From Pseudomonas sp. R76 (GTDB lineage: Bacteria > Pseudomonadota > Gammaproteobacteria > Pseudomonadales > Pseudomonadaceae): a DNA stretch of 64,000 bases. The notes beneath the pieces are model-generated. The model did not search any database, was not told the DNA's origin, and saw only the letters and a list, made by a program, of their open reading frames with translations. The position numbers were made by a program, and so were the translations under genes. Within the stretch, counting starts at the first letter, position 1, and every line of letters begins with the position of its first letter. Positions 1 through 9,446 of this stretch are shown here, in pieces. The DNA lies in contig NZ_CP019428.1 in assembly GCF_009834565.1 (NCBI RefSeq), positions 1,302,001 to 1,366,000 of the forward strand. Direction: 5' to 3'.

Positions 1-100
1 GCTCCTGGGAGTGGTCGAGGTATTGCGGCTGGGTGAAGCGCGGGGTTACCGGCTTGGACTCGAAATCGAGGGTTTTGGCGGGGGAAATCACCATCAGCAT
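1..100 (-). CDS. yaaA: Peroxide stress protein YaaA (N-terminal fragment)
   Basis: Only the first 33 codons are inside the window; the gene runs off the left edge. The minus-strand start ATG is at 100-98, with a Shine-Dalgarno AAGGAG a few bases upstream. The translation opens [17 protein letters not shown] and continues through [11 protein letters not shown], which is the characteristic start of the YaaA (DUF328) family. E. coli YaaA lowers free iron during peroxide stress and so limits DNA damage. That role is known for the family and not shown here. It is divergent from the deacetylase gene at 220. Confidence 0.85.
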   Translation of the reverse strand, partial: MLMVISPAKTLDFESKPVTPRFTQPQYLDHSQE

Positions 101-219
101 GAACTTGGCTCCTTTAAACGTGGGGGGATTCTAGGGGGTTGGGGCTTTTGACTCCACCTATGATGGCGATAGGCACGATCCGCTATGATGGGCGGTGATT
201 CTGGAGAGGGAGACCCTAG

Positions 220-1344
220 GTGCGAATTGCGCTTTTATTATCAGCTTGCCTGTTATGCCTGACCGCCAATGCGGCGCCGGTGGAGGTGGCCAGCCTGGAC
301 CGCGGCACCTGGCCGGAAAAACTCAGCAGCCCGGCGCTGTTCGACGTGGCCTCGCGCGCCGAAATCCTGATGTTCGCCCACAGCCTGCTCGCCAGCGAGA
401 ACCAGGACGAAACCGCGCTCAAGCAACGCCTGGGCCTGAAGATCATCAACCTGGCCGCCATCGATGACCTGCGTCGCCAGCTCTGGCAGCGCCTGCTGGA
501 AAACTACACCTTCGCCCAGCAAAGCTGTGAAGAAGACGCCTCGTTCTGCTACCTGGTGGAAAACATGGACGACCTGCGCGAGCAGGCCGGCAAGTTCCAG
601 GTCAGCGACAACTCCTTCTATATAGGCTGGGCCGGCCCCAGCCATAATTTCCACGAACGCTACCTCGACGAACTGCTGCGCAAAGCCGCGCTGTTCCCGC
701 AGATCGGCAGTGAAGTGCTGCGTTTCGGCGATCACGAGCGCAATGGCGATGAATTCAACGACCGCCTGTTCCTGCTGACCTTCGACGGCGGCCCGGCACC
801 GGTCAGCGGCAATACCGACTGGCTCACCGATTACCTGCGCAAGCAGAAGATGAACGCCACCTTCTTCGCCCTCGGCAGCAGCTTGCAGACCCGCGTGGAG
901 CGCAGTTCCGCCGCCGATGTGCAGGCGTTGTACCAAGGCCAGTGTGTAGGCACCCAGGGCTGGCAGTATCGTTCCCACAGCCATTGGGTCGACTGGCAAA
1001 GCTCGATCACCCGCAGCGCCTCACTGGCGCAGAACCTGATGCCGGAAAACTACGTGCCGCTGTTTCGCCCGCCGTATGGCCAGCGCCGTGCCGACAGCCA
1101 GGGCTTCTTCCAGTCCCAGGGTTTGCAGGTGGCGTTGTGGGACATCGATTCCCAGGACGAGCCGGGCAAACTCAAGGCCGATGAGTCGGCGCAACGGGTG
1201 CTGACATTGATGTTGCTGTGGCGCAAAGGCGTGATTGTGTTTCACGACACCCAGGACAAGGCGCGGGTCGCATTGCCGATGTTGCTGCAGGCAACGGCGC
1301 AAAGTGGGCTGGGTTGGCAGGACTGCCGGGAGGCGTTTCGCTGA
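220..1344 (+). CDS. Polysaccharide deacetylase family protein (NodB fold), exported, with altered metal site
   Basis: 374 residues from a GTG start. A signal peptide spans about residues 1-18 (cleavage near ANA-AP), so the protein is periplasmic or released. The NodB-type domain occupies roughly 183-350: motif 1 is TFDGGP (187-192), motif 3 is RPPYG (283-287), then WDIDSQD (307-313) and the C-terminal VFHDT (340-344). NodB enzymes remove acetyl groups from sugar polymers using a metal held by Asp-His-His. Here the second Asp of TFDDGP is Gly190, and the motif 2 region reads YRSHSH, so one of the two expected His appears to be Arg. The fold is secure, but catalysis in the usual way is doubtful. 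Residues 20-180 are an extra N-terminal region that I do not recognise. The gene stands alone between yaaA and phoH. Confidence 0.8.
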   Translation: MRIALLLSACLLCLTANAAPVEVASLDRGTWPEKLSSPALFDVASRAEILMFAHSLLASENQDETALKQRLGLKIINLAAIDDLRRQLWQRLLENYTFAQQSCEEDASFCYLVENMDDLREQAGKFQVSDNSFYIGWAGPSHNFHERYLDELLRKAALFPQIGSEVLRFGDHERNGDEFNDRLFLLTFDGGPAPVSGNTDWLTDYLRKQKMNATFFALGSSLQTRVERSSAADVQALYQGQCVGTQGWQYRSHSHWVDWQSSITRSASLAQNLMPENYVPLFRPPYGQRRADSQGFFQSQGLQVALWDIDSQDEPGKLKADESAQRVLTLMLLWRKGVIVFHDTQDKARVALPMLLQATAQSGLGWQDCREAFR

Positions 1345-1692
1345 AAAAGCTGAAGTGCCCGGCCCTGTTGGGGATGAGGCATTTTTGGGGTGATTTTGTG
1401 CGACATTTCGATGCAGGTGGACTTCCGACTTTAACGGGGTGGCTGGCACTCGGCTAGTGCTATTCGTCATCCTGAAAAATAAACTTCAAAAAAGCGTCAA
1501 AGTGCTTTTTCCTGTCATGGTTTTTGCGGTATTACGAAGTCAGATCGCCGAAACCTGCAACACAGGTGGCGTCTTCCAAGACTCCTCATGTGGGCACTGC
1601 ACTTGACGTCACTCAGGTGCAGTCGGTGGTCGAATCGAGGCGCAGCACTGTTGTGGTATTGCGTCGACTGGCTCCCACAAAGGTGACCGAGT
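1345..1692. other. Intergenic region upstream of phoH
   Basis: 348 bases with no credible gene on either strand. An imperfect dyad (CTGCAC ... GTGCAG, near 1599-1624) is present. The phoH ribosome site AAGGTGA lies at the right end. I see no terminator with a clear U-tract. Confidence 0.6.
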
Positions 1693-3087
1693 ATGGATGA
1701 TCATGGACGTAACCCTTCTTCCGACCAGCCAATCCTTTATGTGCTTGATACCAACGTATTGATCCACGATCCAAACGCACTGCTTAATTTCGAAGAACAC
1801 CACGTCGCCATCCCGATGATCGTGCTTGAGGAGCTCGACAAACTCAAAAGCGGGCACCACAGCGTTGCCGCCGAATGCCGCCAGGCCATCCGCCTGATCG
1901 ACAAGACCCTGGGCGAAGCCTCACCCGAGGACGTTGAGGTCGGCGTGCCGATCCAGCGTGGCAAAAGCGGGCCCAAGGGCTTGCTGTCGATTCTGATGAG
2001 CAAGCGCAGCGAGCCCAACAGCCTGCTGCCGGAAAACCTCAACGACAACAAAATCATCAACCAATTGATCGACCTGCACGCGCGTGACAAGGACCTGCGC
2101 CTGGTGCTGGTGACCAAAGACATCAATATGCGCCTCAAGGCACGAGCGTGTGGGATCGCTGCCGAGGACTACAGCACCGACCAGCTTGTCGACGACGTGT
2201 CGATGCTGTCGCGTGGTTATCACACCGTGACCGGCTCCTTCTGGGACCTGGTCAGCAAGGTCGAAACCCGTCAGGACCATGGCCGCACCTGGCATCAGGT
2301 GCAGTTGATCGACAACCTGCCGGCCGTGCACATCAATGAATTCATTATCGACGAACAGGGTTTTGTGGGCTGGATCAAAGAGATCCAGGTCGACAAGCTG
2401 CTGATCCTCGACCTGCATCAGGAACCCCTGTTGCACCAGGAAGCCTGGGGCCTGAAACCGCGTGACATCTACCAGAGCCTGGCGCTGTATGCGCTGCTCG
2501 ACCCGGACATTCACCTGGTCAACCTGACCGGCGCCGCAGGCTCGGGGAAAACCATCCTCGCCCTGGCCGCCGCCATCGAGCAGACCATGGTGACCAAGCG
2601 TTATCGGCGCATTATCGCCACCCGCAGCGTGCAGGGCCTGGACCAGGAAATCGGCTTCCTGCCCGGCACCGAAGCGGAAAAAATGGAGCCGTGGCTGGGC
2701 GCTATCACCGACAACCTCGAAGCCTTGCACATGGATGACGAAAACACCCATGGCAGCGTCGATTACATCCTCAGCAAAGTGCCGTTGCAGTTCAAATCCC
2801 TCAACTACATCCGAGGTCGCAGCTTCCAGCAAAGCCTGATTTTGATCGATGAATGCCAGAACCTGACGCCGCACCAGATGAAAACCATCATCACGCGTGC
2901 CGGTGCCGGTTCCAAAGTGGTGTGCCTGGGCAACCTGGCACAGATCGACACCCCTTACCTGTCCGCGACCAGCTCCGGGCTGACTTACCTGACGGAACGC
3001 TTCAAAGACTTCCCGAACGGCGTGCACATCGCGCTGCAGGGTGTTCCTCGTTCGATTCTGGCCGAGTACGCCGAGTCGCATCTATAA
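1693..3087 (+). CDS. PhoH2-type PIN domain-PhoH ATPase
   Basis: 464 residues. The N-terminal PIN ribonuclease-like domain starts at about 15 with VLDTNVLIHD, which carries the conserved acidic residues; further acidic motifs follow to about 150. The C-terminal PhoH ATPase has a Walker A GAAGSGKT at 280-287 and a Walker B LILIDEC near 382-388. This architecture matches mycobacterial PhoH2, described as an RNA-dependent helicase/ribonuclease, and B. subtilis YlaK. The exact role in Pseudomonas is unclear. The ATG at 1693 is preceded by AAGGTGA. The gene sits directly upstream of moaC, a common Pseudomonas arrangement, but a REP repeat separates the two, so co-transcription is uncertain. Confidence 0.9.
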   Translation: MDDHGRNPSSDQPILYVLDTNVLIHDPNALLNFEEHHVAIPMIVLEELDKLKSGHHSVAAECRQAIRLIDKTLGEASPEDVEVGVPIQRGKSGPKGLLSILMSKRSEPNSLLPENLNDNKIINQLIDLHARDKDLRLVLVTKDINMRLKARACGIAAEDYSTDQLVDDVSMLSRGYHTVTGSFWDLVSKVETRQDHGRTWHQVQLIDNLPAVHINEFIIDEQGFVGWIKEIQVDKLLILDLHQEPLLHQEAWGLKPRDIYQSLALYALLDPDIHLVNLTGAAGSGKTILALAAAIEQTMVTKRYRRIIATRSVQGLDQEIGFLPGTEAEKMEPWLGAITDNLEALHMDDENTHGSVDYILSKVPLQFKSLNYIRGRSFQQSLILIDECQNLTPHQMKTIITRAGAGSKVVCLGNLAQIDTPYLSATSSGLTYLTERFKDFPNGVHIALQGVPRSILAEYAESHL

Positions 3088-3098
3088 CCCACCAAACC

Positions 3099-3190
3099 AT
3101 GTGGGAGCGGGCTTGCTCGCGAAAGCGGTGATTCAGTCGATATCTGTATTGGCTGACACACCGCCTTCGCGAGCAAGCCCGCTCCCACAT
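3099..3190. repeat. REP-type inverted repeat pair
   Basis: Two long inverted arms (ATGTGGGAGCGGGCTTGCTC and its complement) are separated by about 45 bases between phoH and moaC. This is the usual layout of Pseudomonas intergenic REP/REPIN doublets. It could act as a transcript-stabilising or terminating hairpin. Confidence 0.85.
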
Positions 3191-3239
3191 TTGATCTGTG
3201 TTGGGTTTACAATCGGGCCTCCTGATCAGGAGTATCCCT

Positions 3240-3713
3240 GTGCTGACTCATCTCGATTCCCAAGGTCGTGCCCATATGGTCGACGTCACCGACAAAGCCG
3301 TGACGTTCCGTGAGGCGGTGGCCGAAGCGCGGGTGCGCATGCTGCCCGAGACCCTGAAAATGATTGTCGACGGCGCCCACCCCAAGGGCGACGTGTTTGC
3401 CGTGGCCCGCATTGCCGGGATCCAGGCCGCCAAAAAAACCAGTGATCTGATCCCGCTGTGTCACCCGCTGATGCTCACCGGCGTCAAGGTCGAGCTGAGT
3501 GCCGAGGGCGTGGACGCCGTGCGTATCCTGGCGCGCTGCAAACTCAGCGGCCAGACCGGCGTGGAGATGGAAGCACTGACCGCCGCCAGCGTCGCTGCAC
3601 TGACGATCTACGACATGTGCAAGGCGGTGGACCGTGGCATGACCATCGAAAGCATCCGCCTGCTGGAAAAACTCGGCGGCAAAAGTGGGCATTTCAAGGC
3701 GGACCAGGCATGA
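3240..3713 (+). CDS. moaC: Cyclic pyranopterin monophosphate synthase MoaC
   Basis: 157 residues from a GTG at 3240, chosen because CAGGAG lies just upstream and the protein then begins at the family's usual [19 protein letters not shown] longer reading frame from 3198 adds only unrelated residues. MoaC turns the MoaA product into cyclic pyranopterin monophosphate, the first stable intermediate of molybdenum cofactor synthesis. Conserved stretches include [13 protein letters not shown], the Lys-containing active-site segment, and [10 protein letters not shown]. The stop codon overlaps the moaD start (ATGA), so the two are translationally coupled. Confidence 0.95.
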   Translation: MLTHLDSQGRAHMVDVTDKAVTFREAVAEARVRMLPETLKMIVDGAHPKGDVFAVARIAGIQAAKKTSDLIPLCHPLMLTGVKVELSAEGVDAVRILARCKLSGQTGVEMEALTAASVAALTIYDMCKAVDRGMTIESIRLLEKLGGKSGHFKADQA

Positions 3714-3952
3714 GCATCAACGTATTGTTTTTTGCCCGCTACGCCGAAGCGGTGGGCTTTGATTCGCTGGAGATGGAGGGCGATTTCGCCACCGTCGATG
3801 CCGTGCGCCTGGCGCTGGCCGGTGACCCGGAGTTTGCGGTGCTCAATGAAACCAGCCTGATGTGCGCGCGCAACGAAGAGCTGTGTGGCCTTGATGAGCC
3901 GGTGCAGGCCGGTGATGAAGTCGCCTTTTTCCCGCCTGTAACTGGAGGCTGA
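3710..3952 (+). CDS. moaD: Molybdopterin synthase sulfur carrier subunit MoaD
   Basis: 80 residues with a ubiquitin-like beta-grasp fold, starting at the ATG that overlaps the moaC stop. The protein ends in VTGG; the final Gly is the residue that is adenylated and then thiocarboxylated so that MoaD can donate sulfur to the pterin. It forms the molybdopterin synthase heterotetramer with MoaE, whose gene begins 2 bases after the moaD stop. The length and the GG terminus fit the family exactly. Confidence 0.95.
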   Translation: MSINVLFFARYAEAVGFDSLEMEGDFATVDAVRLALAGDPEFAVLNETSLMCARNEELCGLDEPVQAGDEVAFFPPVTGG

Positions 3953-3954
3953 GC

Positions 3955-4404
3955 ATGGCCATTCGTGTTCAGGCCGAGGCGTTTGACCCAGGCTTCGAAG
4001 TCAATGCCATGCACGCGGCGAATGTCGGCGTGGGCGCGGTGGTGAGTTTTGTCGGCTATGTGCGCGACTTCAATGACGGGCGGGATGTGTCGGGGATGTT
4101 TCTTGAGCACTACCCTGGCATGACCGAAAAAGCCCTGGCCAAGATAACGGTCGAGGCCGAACAGCGTTGGCCATTGCTCAAGCTGGAAGTGCTGCACCGG
4201 ATCGGCGCGCTTGAACCGGGCGAGCCGATTGTTTTCGTGGCTGCCGCCAGCGCGCATCGCCAGGCGGCGTTTGATGCCTGTGCGTTTGTGATGGACTACC
4301 TGAAGACCCGCGCGCCGTTCTGGAAGAAAGAAAACACGCCGGAAGGCCCGCGCTGGGTGGACGGGCGGGGCAGTGATCACGCCGCGGCGGATCGCTGGAA
4401 ATAA
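3955..4404 (+). CDS. moaE: Molybdopterin synthase catalytic subunit MoaE
   Basis: 149 residues. MoaE converts cyclic pyranopterin monophosphate to molybdopterin with sulfur from MoaD. The C-terminal DYLKTRAPFWKKE carries the conserved active-site lysines that match Lys119 and Lys126 of E. coli MoaE. The segment VSFVGYVRDFNDG near the N-terminus is also typical. It is the last gene of the moaCDE operon; a REP repeat follows the stop codon. Confidence 0.95.
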   Translation: MAIRVQAEAFDPGFEVNAMHAANVGVGAVVSFVGYVRDFNDGRDVSGMFLEHYPGMTEKALAKITVEAEQRWPLLKLEVLHRIGALEPGEPIVFVAAASAHRQAAFDACAFVMDYLKTRAPFWKKENTPEGPRWVDGRGSDHAAADRWK

Positions 4405-4435
4405 ACACCTGACTAAAGGTGTATGGAGATCCAAA

Positions 4436-4554
4436 TGTGGGAGCCGGGCTTGTGTGGGAGCTGGCTTGCCTGCGATACAGGCACCTCGGTTTTTCAGTTG
4501 CACCGAGGAGATGCTATCGCAGGCAAGCCAGCTCCCACATAGCCAGCTCCCACA
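4436..4554. repeat. Nested REP-type inverted repeat
   Basis: The inner arms TGTGGGAGCTGGCTTGCC (4453 on) and their complement (4515-4539) enclose a short centre. An extra partial copy of each arm lies outside (4436-4450 and 4541-4554), giving a nested double hairpin between convergent moaE and rhlB. It probably serves both genes as a 3' structure. Confidence 0.8.
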
Positions 4555-4568
4555 TTTTTAACCGCGTT

Positions 4569-6044
4569 TCAGGCTTGAGGGCGTTTACGCTCCACAGCCC
4601 GCAACAAATGCGTCGGCGGTGTTTCGCAGCTGATCTTGCGGCCCAGCAAGGTCTCAATCGACGGCAGCTGATACGAATCATCCTCGCCCGCAAAGCTGAT
4701 CGACACACCCGCGGCCCCGGCACGGCCGGTACGGCCAATACGGTGCACGTAGTCGTCCGGCACTTCCGGCAGGGTGAAGTTGATCACGTGGCTGATGCCG
4801 TCAATGTGAATCCCGCGCCCGGCCACGTCGGTGGCCACCAGCACGCGAATCTTGCCTTCGCGGAAACCTTCCAACGTCTTGATGCGCTTGTGCTGTGGCA
4901 CGTCGCCGGACAGTTGCGCGGCGTTGACGCCGTCACGCACCAGGCGCTCTTCGATGCGGCGCACTTCGTCCTTGCGGTTGGCAAAGACCATTACGCGTTC
5001 CCAGCCGTTGTCGTTGACCAGGTTGTACAGCAGCTTGTACTTGTCGGCACCGGCTACGGCGTAGATGTGCTGTTCGACGTTTTCACTGGCGACGTTCAGC
5101 GCTTCGATCTCGACGATGGACGGGTCGGTGGTCCACTGCTTGGCAAGGTTCATCACGTCTTCGGTGAAGGTCGCGGAGAACAGCAGGGTCTGGCGCTCGT
5201 TTTTCGGCGGGGTCTGGCGAATGATCTGGCGCACTTGCGGGATGAAGCCCATGTCGAGCATGCGGTCGGCTTCGTCCAGCACCATTACTTCGACCATGTC
5301 CAGGTGCACGTCGCCGCGCTGGTTGAAGTCGAGCAGGCGGCCCGGCGTGGCGACCAGGATGTCGCAGTGACGCGCTTCGAGGTGCTTGAGCTGTTTGTCG
5401 AAGTCCATGCCGCCCACGAACGTCATGACGTTGAGGCCGGTGTACTTGGTCAGGTCGGCGGCGTCCTTGGCAATCTGTACCACCAGCTCGCGGGTCGGCG
5501 CGATGATCAGTGCACGCGGCTCACCCATGTAGCGCTCTTTGGGCGGCGGCGTTTGCAGCAACTGGGTGATGATCGAGATCAGGAACGCAGCGGTCTTGCC
5601 GGTGCCGGTCTGGGCGCGGCCGATGGCGTCTTTGCCCGCGAGGGTGAAGCCCAGCACTTGCGCCTGGATCGGCGTGCAGTACGGGAAACCCAGGTCCTGG
5701 ATGGCGTGCATCAGTTCCGGGGCCAGTTTGAAATCGTGGAAGCGGGTTTTGCCTTCCTGGGGCTCGACGACGAAGTCTTCGAGTTTCCATGGCGTCACGG
5801 GCGGTTTGGGTGCGCGCTCGCGGCGGGGGGCTTTGGGTGCAGGCGCAGGCGTTGGCGCTACCTCGGCCGGTTTCGCCTGTTCAGGCTGTGTCACCGCAGG
5901 CGGCTTCGGCGTGGCGACAGGTGCGGTCCGCTCGGGCTGTTTACCGTCGTTGCGGTGGCCGGGCTTGGGGGCAGGAGCACTGGGAACAGGCGCGAGCGGC
6001 TCAGCCTCGCTTTTGCCGAACATCTTCTTAAGTGCTTTGAGCAC
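4569..6044 (-). CDS. rhlB: ATP-dependent RNA helicase RhlB
   Basis: 491 residues, with the complete DEAD-box set: Q motif ([13 protein letters not shown]), [21 protein letters not shown] at 257-260, SAT, and the C-terminal [12 protein letters not shown] and [10 protein letters not shown]. RhlB unwinds RNA and in E. coli works within the RNase E degradosome. The start [11 protein letters not shown] resembles the Pseudomonas RhlB proteins. About 100 residues rich in Pro, Ala and Lys precede the helicase core and look disordered, making the protein ~70 residues longer than E. coli RhlB (421). The gene is monocistronic and convergent with moaE. Confidence 0.92.
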   Translation of the reverse strand: MLKALKKMFGKSEAEPLAPVPSAPAPKPGHRNDGKQPERTAPVATPKPPAVTQPEQAKPAEVAPTPAPAPKAPRRERAPKPPVTPWKLEDFVVEPQEGKTRFHDFKLAPELMHAIQDLGFPYCTPIQAQVLGFTLAGKDAIGRAQTGTGKTAAFLISIITQLLQTPPPKERYMGEPRALIIAPTRELVVQIAKDAADLTKYTGLNVMTFVGGMDFDKQLKHLEARHCDILVATPGRLLDFNQRGDVHLDMVEVMVLDEADRMLDMGFIPQVRQIIRQTPPKNERQTLLFSATFTEDVMNLAKQWTTDPSIVEIEALNVASENVEQHIYAVAGADKYKLLYNLVNDNGWERVMVFANRKDEVRRIEERLVRDGVNAAQLSGDVPQHKRIKTLEGFREGKIRVLVATDVAGRGIHIDGISHVINFTLPEVPDDYVHRIGRTGRAGAAGVSISFAGEDDSYQLPSIETLLGRKISCETPPTHLLRAVERKRPQA

Positions 6045-6146
6045 GGTGATCTCATTAATTGATTAAGGAATGTACGCCGGCCAGTGTAATGCAAGAATCG
6101 GGCGCGGCGTAGTGCGTCTGTCATACGGCTACATAATGTATGGATT

Positions 6147-6863
<717 letters not shown>

Positions 6864-6938
6864 TCATTTGTTAAGAGAATGTCGCAAGTTTGAAAGTTTT
6901 ACTGTTGACCATGGGCTGAATCGACTCAGCCACCACTC

Positions 6939-6954
6939 TGGTACGGGGCTTGCT
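6939..6954 (+). promoter_or_regulatory. Sigma-54 (RpoN) promoter for aapJQMP
   Basis: TGGTACGGGGCTTGCT matches the consensus TGGCACG-N4-TTGC[AT] at all but one position, with the exact 10-base spacing between the -24 GG and the -12 GC. Transcription would begin near 6965, giving a leader of about 185 bases before aapJ. Sigma-54 control fits the nitrogen-scavenging role of amino-acid uptake operons. Confidence 0.7.
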
Positions 6955-7150
6955 ATGTGTAGATCGATGTCAGAACTATCTTAGGACGGTAACACTATCA
7001 GTGACTGCCGCTTGTGGGATAGCAACTGGAATTACTGCAACAACTTCATGCCGCTTGACCCCAAAAAAAGCCAACACGGGTCGATATCGCCTCATAAGGG
7101 TGCGCTGAGGTTGGAGCTCCGACACAACAAGAGCAAAACTGGAGGTTTGA

Positions 7151-8182
7151 ATGAAGGTATTGAAATCCACCCTGGCCATCGTAAGCGCGGCCGCTGTACT
7201 GGGTGTCAGTGGTTTTGCCCAAGCCGGCGCCACCCTGGACGCTGTGCAGAAGAAAGGCTTCGTACAATGTGGCGTGAGTGACGGCCTGCCGGGTTTCTCG
7301 GTGCCGGATGCCAGCGGCAAGATCCTCGGGATCGACGCTGACGTTTGCCGCGCTGTAGCTGCTGCCGTTTTCGGTGACGCAACCAAGGTCAAATTCAGCC
7401 AGTTGAACGCCAAGGAGCGTTTCACCGCGCTTCAATCCGGCGAAGTCGACATCCTGTCGCGTAACACCACCATGACCAGCTCTCGCGATGCGGGCATGGG
7501 CCTGAAATTCCCGGGCTTCATCACCTACTACGATGGCGTTGGCTTCCTGGTTAACAACAAGCTGGGCGTGAAAAGTGCCAAGGAACTGGACGGTGCAACC
7601 ATCTGCATCCAGGCCGGTACCACCACTGAGCTGAACGTTTCCGACTACTTCCGCGCCAACAACCTCAAATACACCCCGATCACCTTCGACACCTCCGATG
7701 AAAGCGCCAAGTCGCTGGAATCCGGTCGTTGCGACGTGCTGACCTCCGACAAGTCCCAACTCTACGCACAGCGCAGCAAGCTGGCCTCGCCGAAAGACTA
7801 CGTGGTACTGCCGGAAACCATTTCCAAAGAACCGCTGGGCCCGGTCGTGCGTAACGGCGACGACGAGTGGCTGGCCATCGTGCGCTGGGTTGGCTACGCC
7901 ATGCTCAACGCTGAAGAAGCCGGTATCACCTCGAAAAACGTTGAAGCTGAAGCCAAGTCCACCAAGAACCCGGACGTTGCGCGTCTGCTCGGTGCTGACG
8001 GCGAATACGGCAAAGACCTGAAAGTGAAAAAAGACTGGGTCGTACAGATCGTCAAGCAGGTCGGTAACTACGGTGAAGTGTTCGAGAAAAACCTCGGCAA
8101 AAGCACCCCACTGGAAATCGACCGTGGCTTGAACGCACTGTGGACCAACGGTGGCATTCAATACGCACCACCTGTGCGCTGA
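7151..8182 (+). CDS. aapJ: General L-amino acid ABC transporter, periplasmic binding protein
   Basis: 343 residues with a signal peptide of about 25 residues ending AQA-GA. The mature protein is a family-3 extracellular solute-binding protein: QCGVSDGLPGFSVPD near its start, LNAKERFTALQSGEVDILSRNTT in lobe one, and SGRCDVLTSDKS later. It captures amino acids in the periplasm and delivers them to AapQ/AapM. The start ATG follows CTGGAGG. It is the first gene of aapJQMP, behind the sigma-54 promoter and before a strong hairpin (8197-8225) that should let it be made in excess over the membrane parts. Confidence 0.92.
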   Translation: MKVLKSTLAIVSAAAVLGVSGFAQAGATLDAVQKKGFVQCGVSDGLPGFSVPDASGKILGIDADVCRAVAAAVFGDATKVKFSQLNAKERFTALQSGEVDILSRNTTMTSSRDAGMGLKFPGFITYYDGVGFLVNNKLGVKSAKELDGATICIQAGTTTELNVSDYFRANNLKYTPITFDTSDESAKSLESGRCDVLTSDKSQLYAQRSKLASPKDYVVLPETISKEPLGPVVRNGDDEWLAIVRWVGYAMLNAEEAGITSKNVEAEAKSTKNPDVARLLGADGEYGKDLKVKKDWVVQIVKQVGNYGEVFEKNLGKSTPLEIDRGLNALWTNGGIQYAPPVR

Positions 8183-8196
8183 TCGCTGATGGTTCT

Positions 8197-8225
8197 ATCA
8201 CCCGGTGGGCCAACCACCGGGTGAT
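8197..8225 (+). terminator. Intercistronic hairpin aapJ-aapQ
   Basis: A perfect 12-bp stem (ATCACCCGGTGG and its complement) with a 5-base loop, without a U-tract. Such structures after binding-protein genes usually protect the upstream mRNA and reduce read-through rather than end transcription outright. Confidence 0.7.
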
Positions 8226-8254
8226 GTTCTGTTCCATTATTTCCGGGGCACTTC

Positions 8255-9436
8255 ATGCAAAATCAAATCGGCGCACCAAAGCAGAAGCTCAGCTTCAGCG
8301 ATCCCAAAGTGCGTGCGTGGCTCTTCCAGATCATCACGATTGTGGCGGTGATCTCGCTGGGCTGGTACCTCTTCAACAATACCCAGACCAACCTGCAACA
8401 CCGGGGCATTACCTCGGGTTTCGACTTTCTTGAGCGCAGTGCCGGCTTCGGCATCGCGCAGCACCTGATCGACTACACCGAATCGGACAGCTATGCCCGG
8501 GTCTTTGTGATCGGTTTGCTCAACACTTTGCTGGTGACCGTGATCGGTGTGGTCCTGGCGACCCTGCTCGGTTTCATCATCGGCGTGGCGCGGCTGTCGC
8601 CCAACTGGATGATCAACAAGCTGGCGACGGTGTATGTGGAAGTGTTCCGCAACATTCCGCCGCTGCTGCAGATCCTGTTCTGGTACTTCGCGGTATTCCT
8701 GACCATGCCGGGGCCGCGCAACAGCCATAACTTCGGCGACACCTTCTTTGTCAGCAGCCGTGGCCTGAACATGCCGGCAGCGATTGCCGCCGATGGTTTC
8801 TGGCCATTCGTGGTCAGCATCGTGGTCGCCATCGTGGCAATCGTGCTGATGGCGCGCTGGGCCAACAAGCGCTTTGAAGCCACCGGTGTGCCGTTCCACA
8901 AGTTCTGGGCGGGCCTGGCGCTGTTTATCCTGATCCCGGCGTTGTGCGCCTTGATCTTCGGCGCGCCGCTGCAATGGGAAATGCCTAAGCTGCAAGGTTT
9001 CAACTTCGTCGGCGGCTGGGTATTGATCCCCGAACTGCTCGCGTTGACCCTGGCGCTTACCGTCTACACGGCAGCGTTTATTGCCGAGATCGTGCGTTCG
9101 GGCATCAAGTCCGTCAGCCACGGCCAGACCGAAGCGGCGCGCTCCCTGGGCCTGCGCCCTGGGCCGACGCTGCGCAAGGTCATCATCCCGCAAGCCTTGC
9201 GGGTGATCATTCCGCCGCTGACCAGCCAATACCTGAACCTGGCGAAAAACTCGTCGTTGGCCGCCGGTATCGGTTACCCGGAAATGGTTTCGCTGTTTGC
9301 CGGCACGGTGCTTAACCAGACCGGCCAGGCCATCGAGGTTATTGCCATCACCATGAGCGTGTACCTGGCGATCAGCATCAGCATTTCCCTGCTGATGAAC
9401 TGGTACAACAAGCGCATTGCGCTGATCGAGCGGTGA
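8255..9436 (+). CDS. aapQ: General L-amino acid ABC transporter permease AapQ
   Basis: 393 residues of an integral inner-membrane permease of the His/Glu/Gln (HisMQ) family. Hydrophobic spans begin at about 25 (FQIITIVAVISLGWYLF), followed by a long periplasmic loop and a cluster of further spans. The EAA loop that contacts the ATPase is seen as GQTEAARSLGLRPG near 290. It is longer than simple HisQ proteins (~230), as is usual for AapQ. It is separated from aapJ by a hairpin and from aapM by 10 bases. Confidence 0.92.
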   Translation: MQNQIGAPKQKLSFSDPKVRAWLFQIITIVAVISLGWYLFNNTQTNLQHRGITSGFDFLERSAGFGIAQHLIDYTESDSYARVFVIGLLNTLLVTVIGVVLATLLGFIIGVARLSPNWMINKLATVYVEVFRNIPPLLQILFWYFAVFLTMPGPRNSHNFGDTFFVSSRGLNMPAAIAADGFWPFVVSIVVAIVAIVLMARWANKRFEATGVPFHKFWAGLALFILIPALCALIFGAPLQWEMPKLQGFNFVGGWVLIPELLALTLALTVYTAAFIAEIVRSGIKSVSHGQTEAARSLGLRPGPTLRKVIIPQALRVIIPPLTSQYLNLAKNSSLAAGIGYPEMVSLFAGTVLNQTGQAIEVIAITMSVYLAISISISLLMNWYNKRIALIER

Positions 9437-9446
9437 GGAAACGCAC

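Noticed and set aside
4419..6062. 547-residue open frame on the plus strand across rhlB
   Set aside because: It is the antisense shadow of rhlB in GC-rich sequence; the translation is low-complexity and the minus-strand helicase motifs are complete.
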